Program-made: the position numbers and the translations under genes | NCBI GenBank assembly: GCA_015655075.1 | Contig: JAATFT010000019.1 | Location: 62,001-126,000, forward strand | DNA length: 64,000 nucleotides | Reading direction: 5' to 3' | Origin: Clostridiales bacterium | Lineage (GTDB): Bacteria > Bacillota > Clostridia > Lachnospirales > Lachnospiraceae | Part shown: positions 52,824-63,636 of the stretch, piece by piece | How the letters are laid out: each line of letters begins with the position of its first letter | Position numbering within the stretch: the first letter of the stretch is position 1 | The notes under the pieces: model-generated | Databases searched by the model: none | Told to the model about the DNA's origin: nothing | Seen by the model: the letters and a program-made list of their open reading frames with translations, nothing else

Positions 52824-54749
52824 TTAACCAAAACAACTTATAACCGCTTCAATAAATTCTATATAAGTATTACATCCGGTTATTTTTGCCGCGTTTTGTT
52901 TCTCCAGCAGTAGCACAATTAAATTATCATAAACATCGTGAAAAATATCTCTTTCATCCTCATTGATTGCAAATAATAAGACGATATTAATATAGTTATT
53001 ATCCCACTTAAGGGGTTTCTTTTCGTTTATCAGAACGAACATTCCCGTCTTATTGGCATTCGCTTTCATGGAGTGGGGTACGGCAATATGACCGAAAGCA
53101 GTGGACGCCCGCTTTTCCCTGTCAAAAACTTCATCATAGTAGGAACCTTTTACATAGCCTTCCTTTATCATGATATCCGTCATAAAACAGATAACCTCCT
53201 GTTTATTTTTAAAGTCCATGTTTTTGTAAAAGAACTTAGGATTGGAAATTTCCATAAGGTGTTTTTTCAGTCTGGCTTTAATTTTTCTTAAATTGATTTT
53301 TTGTATTTTATCTTCAATTATCTGAAAATCCTCACTGCTTAAGAAGGGTGTTACCATGACCCATTCGATATGGATTGTCTCACTGACCGGAATAGTGGAT
53401 ATGATCAGCTCCGCTTTTCCCATTGCTTTTATTTCGTCAATGGCAGTGATAACCGTTTTTATTTCCAATCGTTTTCCAAAATGTTCCCTTAGTTTTTCTA
53501 CCATTTTATTTGAGAAATCATAATATTGTGGAAATAAAATAATACAGCTGATGATTTTCCGTTTGGATTTCAGGGTTTCTAAGTTTCCTCCGATATGAAG
53601 GGCAATATAAGCTATCTCATCCTCCTTAATATCATATTCAGTAAGCTGCCTTAATTTGTCCGCAACCTCCACCGCGCATTCAAAAATAAGCGGGCATGTA
53701 TTTTTAATATGATTTAAAAGGGGATTTTTCGTTGTATATCCATTTTCCAGCCGCATCAGCAGATTTTTAATATGAAGTGCAAATTTAACAACAAAATCCT
53801 TATTGCCTGTATCTATATAATAAGTTTTTTTCAGTAAATCCAGTATTTCATCCACAATTGCAACACAATTTTTACCGACTATACTTTCGATATTATCACT
53901 GTTTAATGTAGCAAAATCAACTTTCATCAGATGACTCATCAAAATAATCGTCAATTCTTCCACTTCTATGAGGCTATACCGGATATGATAATTGCGTTCG
54001 ATTTCGTCGGCAATATTCTGAGCTAATTCCTGTTCCCTGATTCCAAAATTCCTGCCTTCCTTTCTTGAACTGCCAAAGGTCCGTTTCTTTTTAATCCGGT
54101 CCATTCCTATTACAATATCAAGGACAAGGTGCAAAAGTGCATATTCATTGACAAAGTAATGAAACTCATTACATTCTTTTCTAATAATGGTCTGCAGCAG
54201 TTCCAGATCATAATCCGGGAATTCCTTTTCCAATATTTCAAGGCTCATAATATTATCGCTGAATTCCTCATATAAAATCAGGCTTAATAATTTTCTTTTG
54301 TCTAACTCCTGGCCTTCCAGACAAATATAGGAATTCTCTGATTTCAAAATTAATTCAAATTCCATCAGCCTTTTTTTTACTTTAATCATGTCTTTTTTTA
54401 TGGTTTCATAACTTACATAAATTTCATCCGCCAGCTCGTATAAATCCGTCTTTTTACCGCCGCTTGCATCATTGGTAATCAGTCTGATGATTATATAATC
54501 CATCCTCTCTTTTGAGGTCTGGGGCAGCTTTTTACCGGTATTGTCCATTAATATCCCCGCCCTTGCAGAATCAATGAAATAACCTTTCCGAGAAGAGGTA
54601 ATGAGTCCTTTTTCCTGATAATTTATTTCTGCAACATAGTTTTTTACGCTTCGTTCCGAAACCGTTAATTCGCTGGCTAATTGAGCTGCAGTCATCCATT
54701 CACCGCTATCTAACATAATTTTAATCAGCTGCATACATTTACTCTTCAT
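52824..54749 (-). CDS. PRD-containing PTS-regulated transcriptional activator (LicR/MtlR type)
   Basis: 641 residues: N-terminal winged-helix segments (about 1-140: MTAAQLASELTVSERSVKNYVAEI), two PTS regulation domains (about 165-280 and 290-400, the second with EIAYIALHIGG), an EIIB-like domain (about 400-490) lacking an obvious active Cys, and a C-terminal EIIA domain (about 505-641) with the phosphorylatable His in FGHIAVPHSM. It is the last gene of the PTS operon and should activate it, its activity set by PTS phosphorylation. ATG 54749 is preferred; the longer frame to 54803 would begin inside an R2 end. Confidence 0.9.
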   Translation of the reverse strand: MKSKCMQLIKIMLDSGEWMTAAQLASELTVSERSVKNYVAEINYQEKGLITSSRKGYFIDSARAGILMDNTGKKLPQTSKERMDYIIIRLITNDASGGKKTDLYELADEIYVSYETIKKDMIKVKKRLMEFELILKSENSYICLEGQELDKRKLLSLILYEEFSDNIMSLEILEKEFPDYDLELLQTIIRKECNEFHYFVNEYALLHLVLDIVIGMDRIKKKRTFGSSRKEGRNFGIREQELAQNIADEIERNYHIRYSLIEVEELTIILMSHLMKVDFATLNSDNIESIVGKNCVAIVDEILDLLKKTYYIDTGNKDFVVKFALHIKNLLMRLENGYTTKNPLLNHIKNTCPLIFECAVEVADKLRQLTEYDIKEDEIAYIALHIGGNLETLKSKRKIISCIILFPQYYDFSNKMVEKLREHFGKRLEIKTVITAIDEIKAMGKAELIISTIPVSETIHIEWVMVTPFLSSEDFQIIEDKIQKINLRKIKARLKKHLMEISNPKFFYKNMDFKNKQEVICFMTDIMIKEGYVKGSYYDEVFDREKRASTAFGHIAVPHSMKANANKTGMFVLINEKKPLKWDNNYINIVLLFAINEDERDIFHDVYDNLIVLLLEKQNAAKITGCNTYIEFIEAVISCFG

Positions 54750-54785
54750 TTTTGAACACCCTACTCCTGTGGATTTAAGCAACCT

Positions 54786-54813
54786 GGCACAAGCATTTTT
54801 CAAACACGCTCTA
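54786..54813. repeat. Partial copy (right end) of repeat family R2
   Basis: GGCACAAGCATTTTTCAAAC then ACGCTCTA, matching the end of copy 1 at 25140-25167. Lies between the GH1 gene and the regulator. Confidence 0.78.
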
Positions 54814-54815
54814 GC

Positions 54816-56604
<1,789 letters not shown>

Positions 56605-56605
<1 letters not shown>

Positions 56606-57864
56606 TAAGCCTGCTCCTTTTGTATACTTACTGCTTCTTCGTTTATCTTTTGTTTTTCATATGTTTTATAGAAAGGATACCAGATAATTGTTGATACGGC
56701 AACAACGATGGCTAATAAAAGCAATCCGGTAACGCCCTTGGTTAAAATCCAGGTGGAAATAGGGAAAGGACAATACCACATATCAAATACCATGGTGGGA
56801 ATCGGAGCTATTGCTATAATTTTTGTGAATACCCACACAATTATGGGAAGAATAATCCCTTGCAGCCACATGGGAAACATCATGATAGGGTTCCATGCGA
56901 CGGCACCGAAAACAACCGGCTCATTGATATTAAAAACTCCCGGAACAATACATGCTTTTCCCAAGGCATTTAAATATTTGCTTTTTGAAAGTATCATCAT
57001 AATAACTAAGGGAAGTGTACATCCGACACCGCCTACCCATATATATGCGGAATAGATTACTTCAGAGGTTACTACATTTAAACTGGAGGCGGTTGCCGTA
57101 CCGGCTGCCACCAAACCGACATTGGCCGTAATGGCCGCCAGCAAAACCGGCTTTGTAACAGGAGTCAATACCCAGCCGGAGATACCCATGGAATATAAGA
57201 AGCAATCGGCAAACAGTATAACTACAAAACCATAAGGTGTTTCCATGAAACCTGCAAGAGGCTTAAAGATAGACTGGATTAAATTATAAATATCCACATT
57301 CATAATTAATACCACAATCCAGCCGACTATTATAACGATTCCGATGGGAAGCATGGAATCAAACCAGGCCCTGACGAAATCCGGAATTACGGAATTTTCT
57401 TTAAAGAAGGAAAATTTACCAAAAACGCTCATAATGATACCCGTAAACATACCGCAGAAAATTGCAATAAACATGCCGCCGGCACCCAGGGCATCGTGGT
57501 CAAAACCGGGTGTCCCGCTCAATACCATCTGAGGTGTAATAACCATTAAGTACAAAACTATACCTGTCATACCGGCTATTAAACGCTGTTTGCGGAGTCT
57601 TTTCTTTTCCATTAAGTTAAATGGAATTAAAAACGCAACAAATAATGAAATTTTACCTAATGTCCATCCGAAGGGAGTCCAAAAGGAAGGCAAAGAAGGA
57701 AAATAATTATTTAGAATTGCCAATAAACAAAATACGGAACCAAGCAGAATAAACGGTAAGGTCTGCATAATGGAGTCTTTTAAGGTAACTACCCATACAT
57801 TATTACTGATCTTGCTCATTTTTGGTGCAAAACTATTCTCTAACCAGTTAACTAAACCTTTCAT
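56605..57864 (-). CDS. PTS cellobiose-family IIC permease
   Basis: Membrane translocator of the lactose/cellobiose PTS family, 419 residues with about ten membrane segments. Typical parts: WVVTLKDSIMQTLPFILLGSVFCL, PGVFNINEPVVFGAVAWNPIMMFPM (with the substrate-binding NEPVVFG). AAAGGAG eight bases before ATG 57864 sets the start. Encoded between IIB and IIA. Confidence 0.95.
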
Positions 57865-57883
57865 TTTTATATCTCCTTTCTTA

Positions 57884-58192
57884 TCAGAACAGTGACAGAA
57901 TATGGTCAAGTGCTTTCGCGCCGTCTAATGTTGCATAGTATTCCGGCTTCATCAATTCTACCTTAACTTTGGTGTCTCCGACAATTTCGTCTACTTCATC
58001 CATCAGATAAGCCAGATGGGGTCCGATCATTAAACAGTCAATCTCATCGATATAATTCTCAATCTCCGATTCACTTCTTGCATTAACCGCAATTTCAAGA
58101 CCTCTGGCCGCTGCTACCTTTCGGATATTTGCCGCCATAAATCCGCTGGAAGCACCGGAACCGCATACCAATAAAACATTGTGTTTTTTCAT
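57884..58192 (-). CDS. PTS lactose/cellobiose-family IIB component
   Basis: 102-residue IIB with the phosphorylated Cys10 in VLLVCGSGASSGFMA. CLMIGPHLAYLMDEV is family-typical. GGAG seven bases before ATG 58192 fixes the start. First gene of the IIB-IIC-IIA-GH1-regulator operon. Confidence 0.95.
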   Translation of the reverse strand: MKKHNVLLVCGSGASSGFMAANIRKVAAARGLEIAVNARSESEIENYIDEIDCLMIGPHLAYLMDEVDEIVGDTKVKVELMKPEYYATLDGAKALDHILSLF

Positions 58193-58247
58193 AATTTTCT
58201 CCTTTCCCTTTATGAGCATTCTTTATTGATTGAAATTTTATAATTAA

Positions 58248-58276
58248 ATTATATAAATATTAAAGTTTCCAAACAA
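58248..58276 (-). promoter_or_regulatory. Probable promoter of the PTS operon
   Basis: Minus-strand TTGTTT (58276-58271), 17 bases, TATAAT (58253-58248), about 55 bases before the IIB start. Confidence 0.55.
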
Positions 58277-58353
58277 ATAATTATTTTCACCGTTGTCGTG
58301 CAAATAAATACTTAACCGATCGTTTATTGTACCGGCGGCATTGTCTGGGAATT

Positions 58354-59208
58354 TTAACATCGCAGCGGTGCGGTGCGCGCATCCTGCCCGGAAGGCTTTT
58401 CTTCACTTATCAGAATCTTGATTTTCTTATAGTATTCATAAAATTCTTTTGTATCTTTTAAATCCAGAGTCCTTTCATAGGGCAGATAAACAGGTACGGT
58501 CTCTTTCATCTTACCGGGCCGCGAAGACATCACATATATCTTCGTTGACAAAAAAATGGCTTCTTCTATATCATGCGTTACGAATAGAATCGTTGCTCTC
58601 TGTTTCTTCCACAGATCACGGATAAAAAGCTGTAATCTGGCTTTTGTAATGGGATCCAGTGCTCCAAACGGCTCATCCATAAGGAAGAAATCCGGTTCAT
58701 TAGCAAGTGCACGTGCAATGGCAACTCTCTGTTTCATACCTCCTGACAGCTGCTTGGGATAAGCATTCCTGAATTTTGACAAACCAATGATATCCAGATA
58801 TTTATCCACTATTTTATTCTGATCTTCCTTAGGCAACTTCTTCTCTTTTAAGCCGTATCGAAGATTCTTTTCCACGGACATCCACGGGAAAAGCGTATAT
58901 CCCTGAAATACCATTCCTCTGTCAATGCCAGGGCCTTTCACCCTATTATCATTTACAATAATATTTCCTGATGTCGGGAAATCCAGACCGGCTATCATTC
59001 TTAACAATGTTGATTTTCCACACCCTGACGCTCCGACAATACATACAAATTCATTCTGAAGCACTTCTATATTGCAGTTCTCAATCGCGACCGTTTCTTT
59101 TCTTTTTGTTTTAAATACTTTTGTTATATTTTCCGCAATAATGCTCGTATTTGCCGGTCTTGCCTCGATATAGGGAATATCCATCATTTGTTTTCTTCTA
59201 TCATTCAC
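58354..59208 (-). CDS. ABC transporter ATP-binding protein 2 (NitT/TauT type)
   Basis: ATPase of the nitrate/sulfonate/taurine importer family. Walker A GASGCGKSTLL at residues 59-69, Q-loop GMVFQGYTLFPWMS, signature LSGGMKQRVAIARAL, Walker B FFLMDEPFGALD, switch His in VTHDIEEAIFLS. 284 residues from a GTG at 59208 that follows AGGTGA by six bases; a GTG at 59214 is also possible. It is the last gene of the PII/dehydrogenase/ABC operon and is the second ATPase there. Confidence 0.92.
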   Translation of the reverse strand: MNDRRKQMMDIPYIEARPANTSIIAENITKVFKTKRKETVAIENCNIEVLQNEFVCIVGASGCGKSTLLRMIAGLDFPTSGNIIVNDNRVKGPGIDRGMVFQGYTLFPWMSVEKNLRYGLKEKKLPKEDQNKIVDKYLDIIGLSKFRNAYPKQLSGGMKQRVAIARALANEPDFFLMDEPFGALDPITKARLQLFIRDLWKKQRATILFVTHDIEEAIFLSTKIYVMSSRPGKMKETVPVYLPYERTLDLKDTKEFYEYYKKIKILISEEKPSGQDARTAPLRC

Positions 59209-59242
59209 AGCCACTCACCTCAAACCTTATTTTATTGCCAAA

Positions 59243-59596
59243 TCATACCAGAGCGTCTTCGCCTTTCTGACCTGTACTGATACGTACCGCATTTTCTAAT
59301 TCATAGACAAAAATCTTTCCGTCTCCCTGATTTCCGGTTTGGTTAACTTCTTTAATTACTGTAATCAAATCCTCTAAATCTTCATCTAAAATATAAATAC
59401 CGATATATTTTTTAGCCATAAACACAGGTGCAACTATAGCCCCTTCACTTCCATCTGTTATGGAGTAACCTATTGTGCTGTTTTTTCCCCTGCCCAGGAC
59501 GTCTGTTGACATATATGCATTGAAGCCGTTATCAGCCAATGCCTCCTTCGTTTTATGATACATATTGCGGCGAACGATTATTTCAACATATTTCAT
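59243..59596 (-). CDS. NifI2-like PII protein
   Basis: 117 residues of PII fold: MKYVEIIVRRNMYHKTKEALADNGFNAYMSTDVLGRG, a T-loop, and the C-terminal PII signature QGDGKIFVYELENAVRISTGQ. It differs from GlnB/GlnK in the T-loop and is paired with a second PII gene, as NifI1/NifI2 are in nitrogenase operons, but no nif gene is present. Likely senses ATP, ADP or 2-oxoglutarate and adjusts a neighbouring transporter or enzyme. Confidence 0.85.
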   Translation of the reverse strand: MKYVEIIVRRNMYHKTKEALADNGFNAYMSTDVLGRGKNSTIGYSITDGSEGAIVAPVFMAKKYIGIYILDEDLEDLITVIKEVNQTGNQGDGKIFVYELENAVRISTGQKGEDALV

Positions 59597-59618
59597 CGCA
59601 GTATCCTCCTTCCGGAAA

Positions 59619-59945
59619 CTATAGTTTCTCTTCGCCGGAGCTTATCGTAACTGTCCTTAAAACATCTGCGATAAATATCTTTCCGTCACCCAGGGAACCT
59701 TCTTTTGATGTTCTTGCCACCTTCTCGATTATTGAAACAACCAAATCACAGTCATCATCTTCAACAACAATGATAAGCATTTCTTTCGGAATCTCATCGT
59801 AATATACGGTTCCAACTTTTAAACCACGCTGCTTTCCGCGTCCGAATACATTCATACGGGTAACTGCATAAAAACCTTTTTCACCCAATGCAGCTAACAC
59901 TTCATATACTTTCTCCGGTCTGATAATTGCTTTTATACTTTTCAC
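59619..59945 (-). CDS. NifI1-like PII protein
   Basis: 108 residues: MKSIKAIIRPEKVYEVLAAL, MNVFGRGKQRGLKVGTVYYDEIPKEMLIIVVEDDD and LGDGKIFIADVLRTVTISSGE. The compact T-loop region and partner gene 22 bases downstream match the NifI1/NifI2 arrangement. GGAGG is five bases before a GTG at 59945, giving the usual start; the frame opens at 59957. It stands between the alcohol dehydrogenase and the second PII gene. Confidence 0.86.
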   Translation of the reverse strand: MKSIKAIIRPEKVYEVLAALGEKGFYAVTRMNVFGRGKQRGLKVGTVYYDEIPKEMLIIVVEDDDCDLVVSIIEKVARTSKEGSLGDGKIFIADVLRTVTISSGEEKL

Positions 59946-60016
59946 AGTTGCCTCCACTCCGCCACTTCACCTGACAAATGATTAATACTCAGGCCATCGG
60001 CCTAATACATATCTGC

Positions 60017-61180
60017 CTATGAAATAACTAATATTTTCTTAAATACATCTATAAGGTCCTCGATTTCAACCGGCTGACGCGGGCACCCTTCAATATCCAC
60101 TTCCTCTATGGCATCCTCTGCAAACTTTTGTAGCATTTCATCCGTAACGGGCCCAATATCAACCTTTTCATCGACACCGATTACCTTAAACAATTTATGG
60201 ATTTTCTCAATCAGCAAATTGCCGGCTTCTTCTTTGGAGCAGGAAACGCCAAGATAATTCATGATTTCCTTATATTTTTCCGGTACTGTTTCCTTTGTAA
60301 ATTCAATACTCGGAATCTGTGCAATTCCAACACCGAGTCCATGAGGAATCTTATGGAGAACGGACAGCGGGCAGCTGACTGCATGAGGAATGATACAGCC
60401 GTCTTTTGACTGGGCAATTCCTGCATACATAGATGCTAACGACATATATATTCTGGATTCCTCATCGCCTTCAACAGCAGCCGGAAGATATTCAAAACAT
60501 AACTTAATAGCTTCAAGCCCCAGCAGCTCCGCAATTTTATTGTCAAGATTGGATACATATGCCTCAACCGCATGTCCCAATACATCAAGTCCCGTATTTG
60601 CCGTTATATTGCGCGGAACCTTAAATGTCAGCGACGGGTCGATATATGCATAGGTTGGCGCAATTTCTGTCGTCAGCATAAGGTCTTTCTTTTTGTCTGC
60701 ACCGGTAATAACAATACAATCAGAAACTTCCGAACCGGTTCCTGATGTCGTTGGAATTGCAATGACCGGAAGGAATTTCTTATCCGGAACCTTCATATTA
60801 TCGCCGCGCATCAGCATATAATCTTCAATACCGCCGCCATTCGTTGCAACTACCGCCGCTCCTTTTCCTACGTCCATAACACTTCCGCCGCCGACTGCAA
60901 TGATAAGCTTTGCCCCCTTTTCAACACAGAGCGCTGCACAGGCGTCAACCTGGGAAGAAATCGGGTTCTGCTGAATATCACTGTAAACGGAATATGTAAT
61001 CTTGTTTTCTTCAAGAACCTCCTTAATCGGATCCGCCATGCCAATAGACAAAAGTACTTCATCCGTAACAAGCATGACATTGTCAACTTTTTCTTTTTCG
61101 AGAGCCGTCATAATTTCTTTCACTTTTCCCACTCCAAATTCGATAATTGTAGGGAACTCAAATGTAAATACTGGTATCAT
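60017..61180 (-). CDS. Iron-type (group III) alcohol dehydrogenase
   Basis: 387 residues, NAD(P)-dependent. Nucleotide loop [24 protein letters not shown], and metal ligands in [26 protein letters not shown] and [10 protein letters not shown] (Asp and three His). AGGAGG nine bases before ATG 61180. It follows an aldehyde dehydrogenase by 38 bases. The pair resembles Bacillus GbsB/GbsA (choline to betaine) and also enzymes of sulfonate-aldehyde metabolism; with a NitT/TauT transporter in the same operon the substrate is probably a small N- or S-containing alcohol or aldehyde. This is inference. Confidence 0.92.
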   Translation of the reverse strand: MIPVFTFEFPTIIEFGVGKVKEIMTALEKEKVDNVMLVTDEVLLSIGMADPIKEVLEENKITYSVYSDIQQNPISSQVDACAALCVEKGAKLIIAVGGGSVMDVGKGAAVVATNGGGIEDYMLMRGDNMKVPDKKFLPVIAIPTTSGTGSEVSDCIVITGADKKKDLMLTTEIAPTYAYIDPSLTFKVPRNITANTGLDVLGHAVEAYVSNLDNKIAELLGLEAIKLCFEYLPAAVEGDEESRIYMSLASMYAGIAQSKDGCIIPHAVSCPLSVLHKIPHGLGVGIAQIPSIEFTKETVPEKYKEIMNYLGVSCSKEEAGNLLIEKIHKLFKVIGVDEKVDIGPVTDEMLQKFAEDAIEEVDIEGCPRQPVEIEDLIDVFKKILVIS

Positions 61181-61218
61181 CTTAAATATCCTCCTATTAT
61201 TCATTAATATTATTTATA

Positions 61219-62694
61219 TTATTCATGAAACCACTGTGTCGGGCCGACATTTGTATTAATGTTAATCTGTTTAACCTCTGTAAAATCATCCAAACCATAG
61301 GTTCCGAGTTCACGCCCAATACCGCTCTGCTTGTATCCGCCCCACGGTGCTTCCGGATATACCGGACCGTATGTGTTAACCCAGGTAATACCGGCACGCA
61401 CCTTTTTGATAACCCGTAGCGCCTTCCCATTATCACTTGTAAATATACCTGCGGCAAGGCCATATGTTGTGTCATTGGCAAGCTTTACGGCTTCTTCCTC
61501 GCCATGGAATTTCTGAAGAACAACAACAGGTCCGAAGATTTCTTCCTGAACAATTCTCATATCCGGCTTAGTATCTGTAAAAATAGTCGGCGCTATAAAA
61601 AATCCCTTTTCATATCCGGAATCCATAATCCGGTATCCGCCGCATGCAACCGTCGCACCCTCTTCTTTACCGATTTTAATATAATTGAGGACTTTATTCA
61701 TATGGTCCTTGCTGATAACCGGTCCCATCTTAACACCTTCGTCAAGTCCGTTTCCGATTTTAATTTTCATAGCTCCTTCAACAAGTGCTTCAAGATACTT
61801 ATCATAAATCGTATCTTCTACCAGAATTCTGGAACCTGCACTGCAGACCTCCCCCTGATTGTAGAACATGCCATACAGTCCATAATCTACTGCCGTATCA
61901 AAATCAGCATCTGCGAAAATAATATTCGGCGACTTGCCGCCCAGCTCTAATGTTATTCCTTTTACATTGCCGGATGCGGCCTGCATGATTTTTCTTCCTG
62001 TTACAATACCGCCTGTAAATGCAACCTTATCGACATCATGACTCTCTGCAAGCTCATTTCCCACAGTCGCTCCCGGTCCCATAACAAGATTGATAACGCC
62101 CTTAGGATAACCTGCCTTCTCCATTAGTTCAAACATCTTAACTGCCGATAACGGGGTGATTTCGGACGGTTTAAATACAATGGTATTACCGGCTGCAAGT
62201 GCCGGCGCAATCTTCCAGATAGCAAGTGATATGGGGAAATTCCAGGCTACAATCAGACCGCAGACACCAATCGGCTCTCTGACAGTAATACCCTGCACCG
62301 CCGGATCATTCAGGGTATACGTCTGTCCGGAGGGCTGTGTTACGATACCTGCGTAATATCTAAGAATGTTAGCAGAATCATAGACATCATATTCTGATTC
62401 GATTAATGCTTTACCCGTATTTAATGTCTCCAATTTAGCAATCTCATCAACATTTGCTTCAAGTTCATCTGCAAAACTTCGTAATAACGAAGCTCTGTCA
62501 TAGGCGGATGTTTCTCCCCATCCCCCTTCATAAAATGCTTTTTTTGCCGCCTGAATTGCTTTTTTTGCATCTTCTGACGTACCCTCTGCAACGGTAGCTA
62601 TTACACTTCCATCTGCAGGGTTGATGATATCTCTTGTTTCCTGTGACGAAGACAATACCCACTCCCCGTCAATTAACATCTTTTTAACACTCAT
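61219..62694 (-). CDS. Aldehyde dehydrogenase (betaine-aldehyde-dehydrogenase-like)
   Basis: Non-acylating NAD(P)-dependent aldehyde dehydrogenase of 491 residues. Catalytic Glu250 in LELGGKSPNI and Cys284 in NQGEVCSAGSRI; VAWNFPISLAIWKIAPALAAG and EEIFGPVV are also present. AGGAGG nine bases before ATG 62694 sets the start over an upstream TTG. Its closest-looking class by motif is betaine/amino-aldehyde dehydrogenase, but the substrate cannot be read from the sequence. Same operon as the Fe-ADH, two PII genes and ABC components. Confidence 0.93.
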   Translation of the reverse strand: MSVKKMLIDGEWVLSSSQETRDIINPADGSVIATVAEGTSEDAKKAIQAAKKAFYEGGWGETSAYDRASLLRSFADELEANVDEIAKLETLNTGKALIESEYDVYDSANILRYYAGIVTQPSGQTYTLNDPAVQGITVREPIGVCGLIVAWNFPISLAIWKIAPALAAGNTIVFKPSEITPLSAVKMFELMEKAGYPKGVINLVMGPGATVGNELAESHDVDKVAFTGGIVTGRKIMQAASGNVKGITLELGGKSPNIIFADADFDTAVDYGLYGMFYNQGEVCSAGSRILVEDTIYDKYLEALVEGAMKIKIGNGLDEGVKMGPVISKDHMNKVLNYIKIGKEEGATVACGGYRIMDSGYEKGFFIAPTIFTDTKPDMRIVQEEIFGPVVVLQKFHGEEEAVKLANDTTYGLAAGIFTSDNGKALRVIKKVRAGITWVNTYGPVYPEAPWGGYKQSGIGRELGTYGLDDFTEVKQININTNVGPTQWFHE

Positions 62695-62742
62695 CTTCAA
62701 AAACCTCCTGCTTCATTTTTATTTTTTATGTATTCCATAAGA

Positions 62743-62758
62743 CTAGTGTGCTGACAAG
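62743..62758. repeat. Single arm of the 24965-25003 hairpin element
   Basis: CTAGTGTGCTGACAAG matches one arm (CTAGTGCACTGGCAAG / complement) of the element beside pyk, in the gap between the ATPase and aldehyde dehydrogenase genes. Confidence 0.5.
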
Positions 62759-62818
62759 TAGATGAGCAATCCGGCAAGCACCTATGCAAGTTTTAAGGTT
62801 AACAAAAGTACCAGCGCC

Positions 62819-63616
62819 TTACTCATGAATTACCATATCATTTTTTATACTCTCTTCGAGGATAAGCTGCGTTGCATGTCTTTTAATCCCTATAAATCCG
62901 GGTGTTCTCTTCACTTTGGCATTACGCGGTCTCGGTATATCAATATCTATGATTTCCTTGACAGAACCAGGATGTGCGTTCATGACAATCACGCTGTCTG
63001 CCATAAGGACTGCCTCTTCAACGTCATGGGTTACCATTACTACTGTTTTGGGATATTTTTCCCACAGCTGCAACGTTAGGTCCTGCATGTTCCCTCTGGT
63101 CTGCGCATCTAAGGCTCCAAAAGGCTCATCCATCAGCAGCACATCCGGGTTATTGGCAAGAGCCCGTGCAAGGGCGACTCTCTGCCTCATACCACCTGAA
63201 AGTTCTTTGGGATATACTTTTTCAAATCCGGTTAAACCAATATCGTCAATGTATTTCAAAGCCAATTCAAGTCTTTCGGTTTTCGGCTTTCCGCCTTCTT
63301 TCAAACCATAAGCAACATTTTCAATAATGGTCATCCACGGAAATAATGTGCAGCCTTGAAAAATCATTCCTCTCGTAACGTCAGGTCCGAATATCGGATT
63401 CCCTTTAAACAGGATTTTTCCCGTCGTCGGTGAATCCAGGCCGCAAAGCATACGTAACAGAGTTGATTTTCCGCAGCCGGAAGTACCTAATAATGCAACA
63501 AACTGATTTTTCATTATCTGTACATTCACTTCCTCTAACGCCTGAATTGACTGTTTTTTTATTTGAAATTTTTTTGTTACTTTTTTTATATCAAATATTA
63601 CTTCTGCCTCTGTCAC
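62819..63616 (-). CDS. ABC transporter ATP-binding protein 1 (NitT/TauT type)
   Basis: 265 residues. Walker A GTSGCGKSTLL, Q-loop GMIFQGCTLFPWM, signature LSGGMRQRVALARAL, Walker B LLMDEPFGALD, switch His in VTHDVEEAVLMADS. GGAGG before a GTG at 63616 gives the usual start; the open frame continues to 63670, overlapping the permease end. It lies 20 bases after the permease gene and is about half identical by eye to the second ATPase at 58354. Confidence 0.93.
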   Translation of the reverse strand: MTEAEVIFDIKKVTKKFQIKKQSIQALEEVNVQIMKNQFVALLGTSGCGKSTLLRMLCGLDSPTTGKILFKGNPIFGPDVTRGMIFQGCTLFPWMTIIENVAYGLKEGGKPKTERLELALKYIDDIGLTGFEKVYPKELSGGMRQRVALARALANNPDVLLMDEPFGALDAQTRGNMQDLTLQLWEKYPKTVVMVTHDVEEAVLMADSVIVMNAHPGSVKEIIDIDIPRPRNAKVKRTPGFIGIKRHATQLILEESIKNDMVIHE

Positions 63617-63636
63617 ACAATCACCTCCGTACTTTT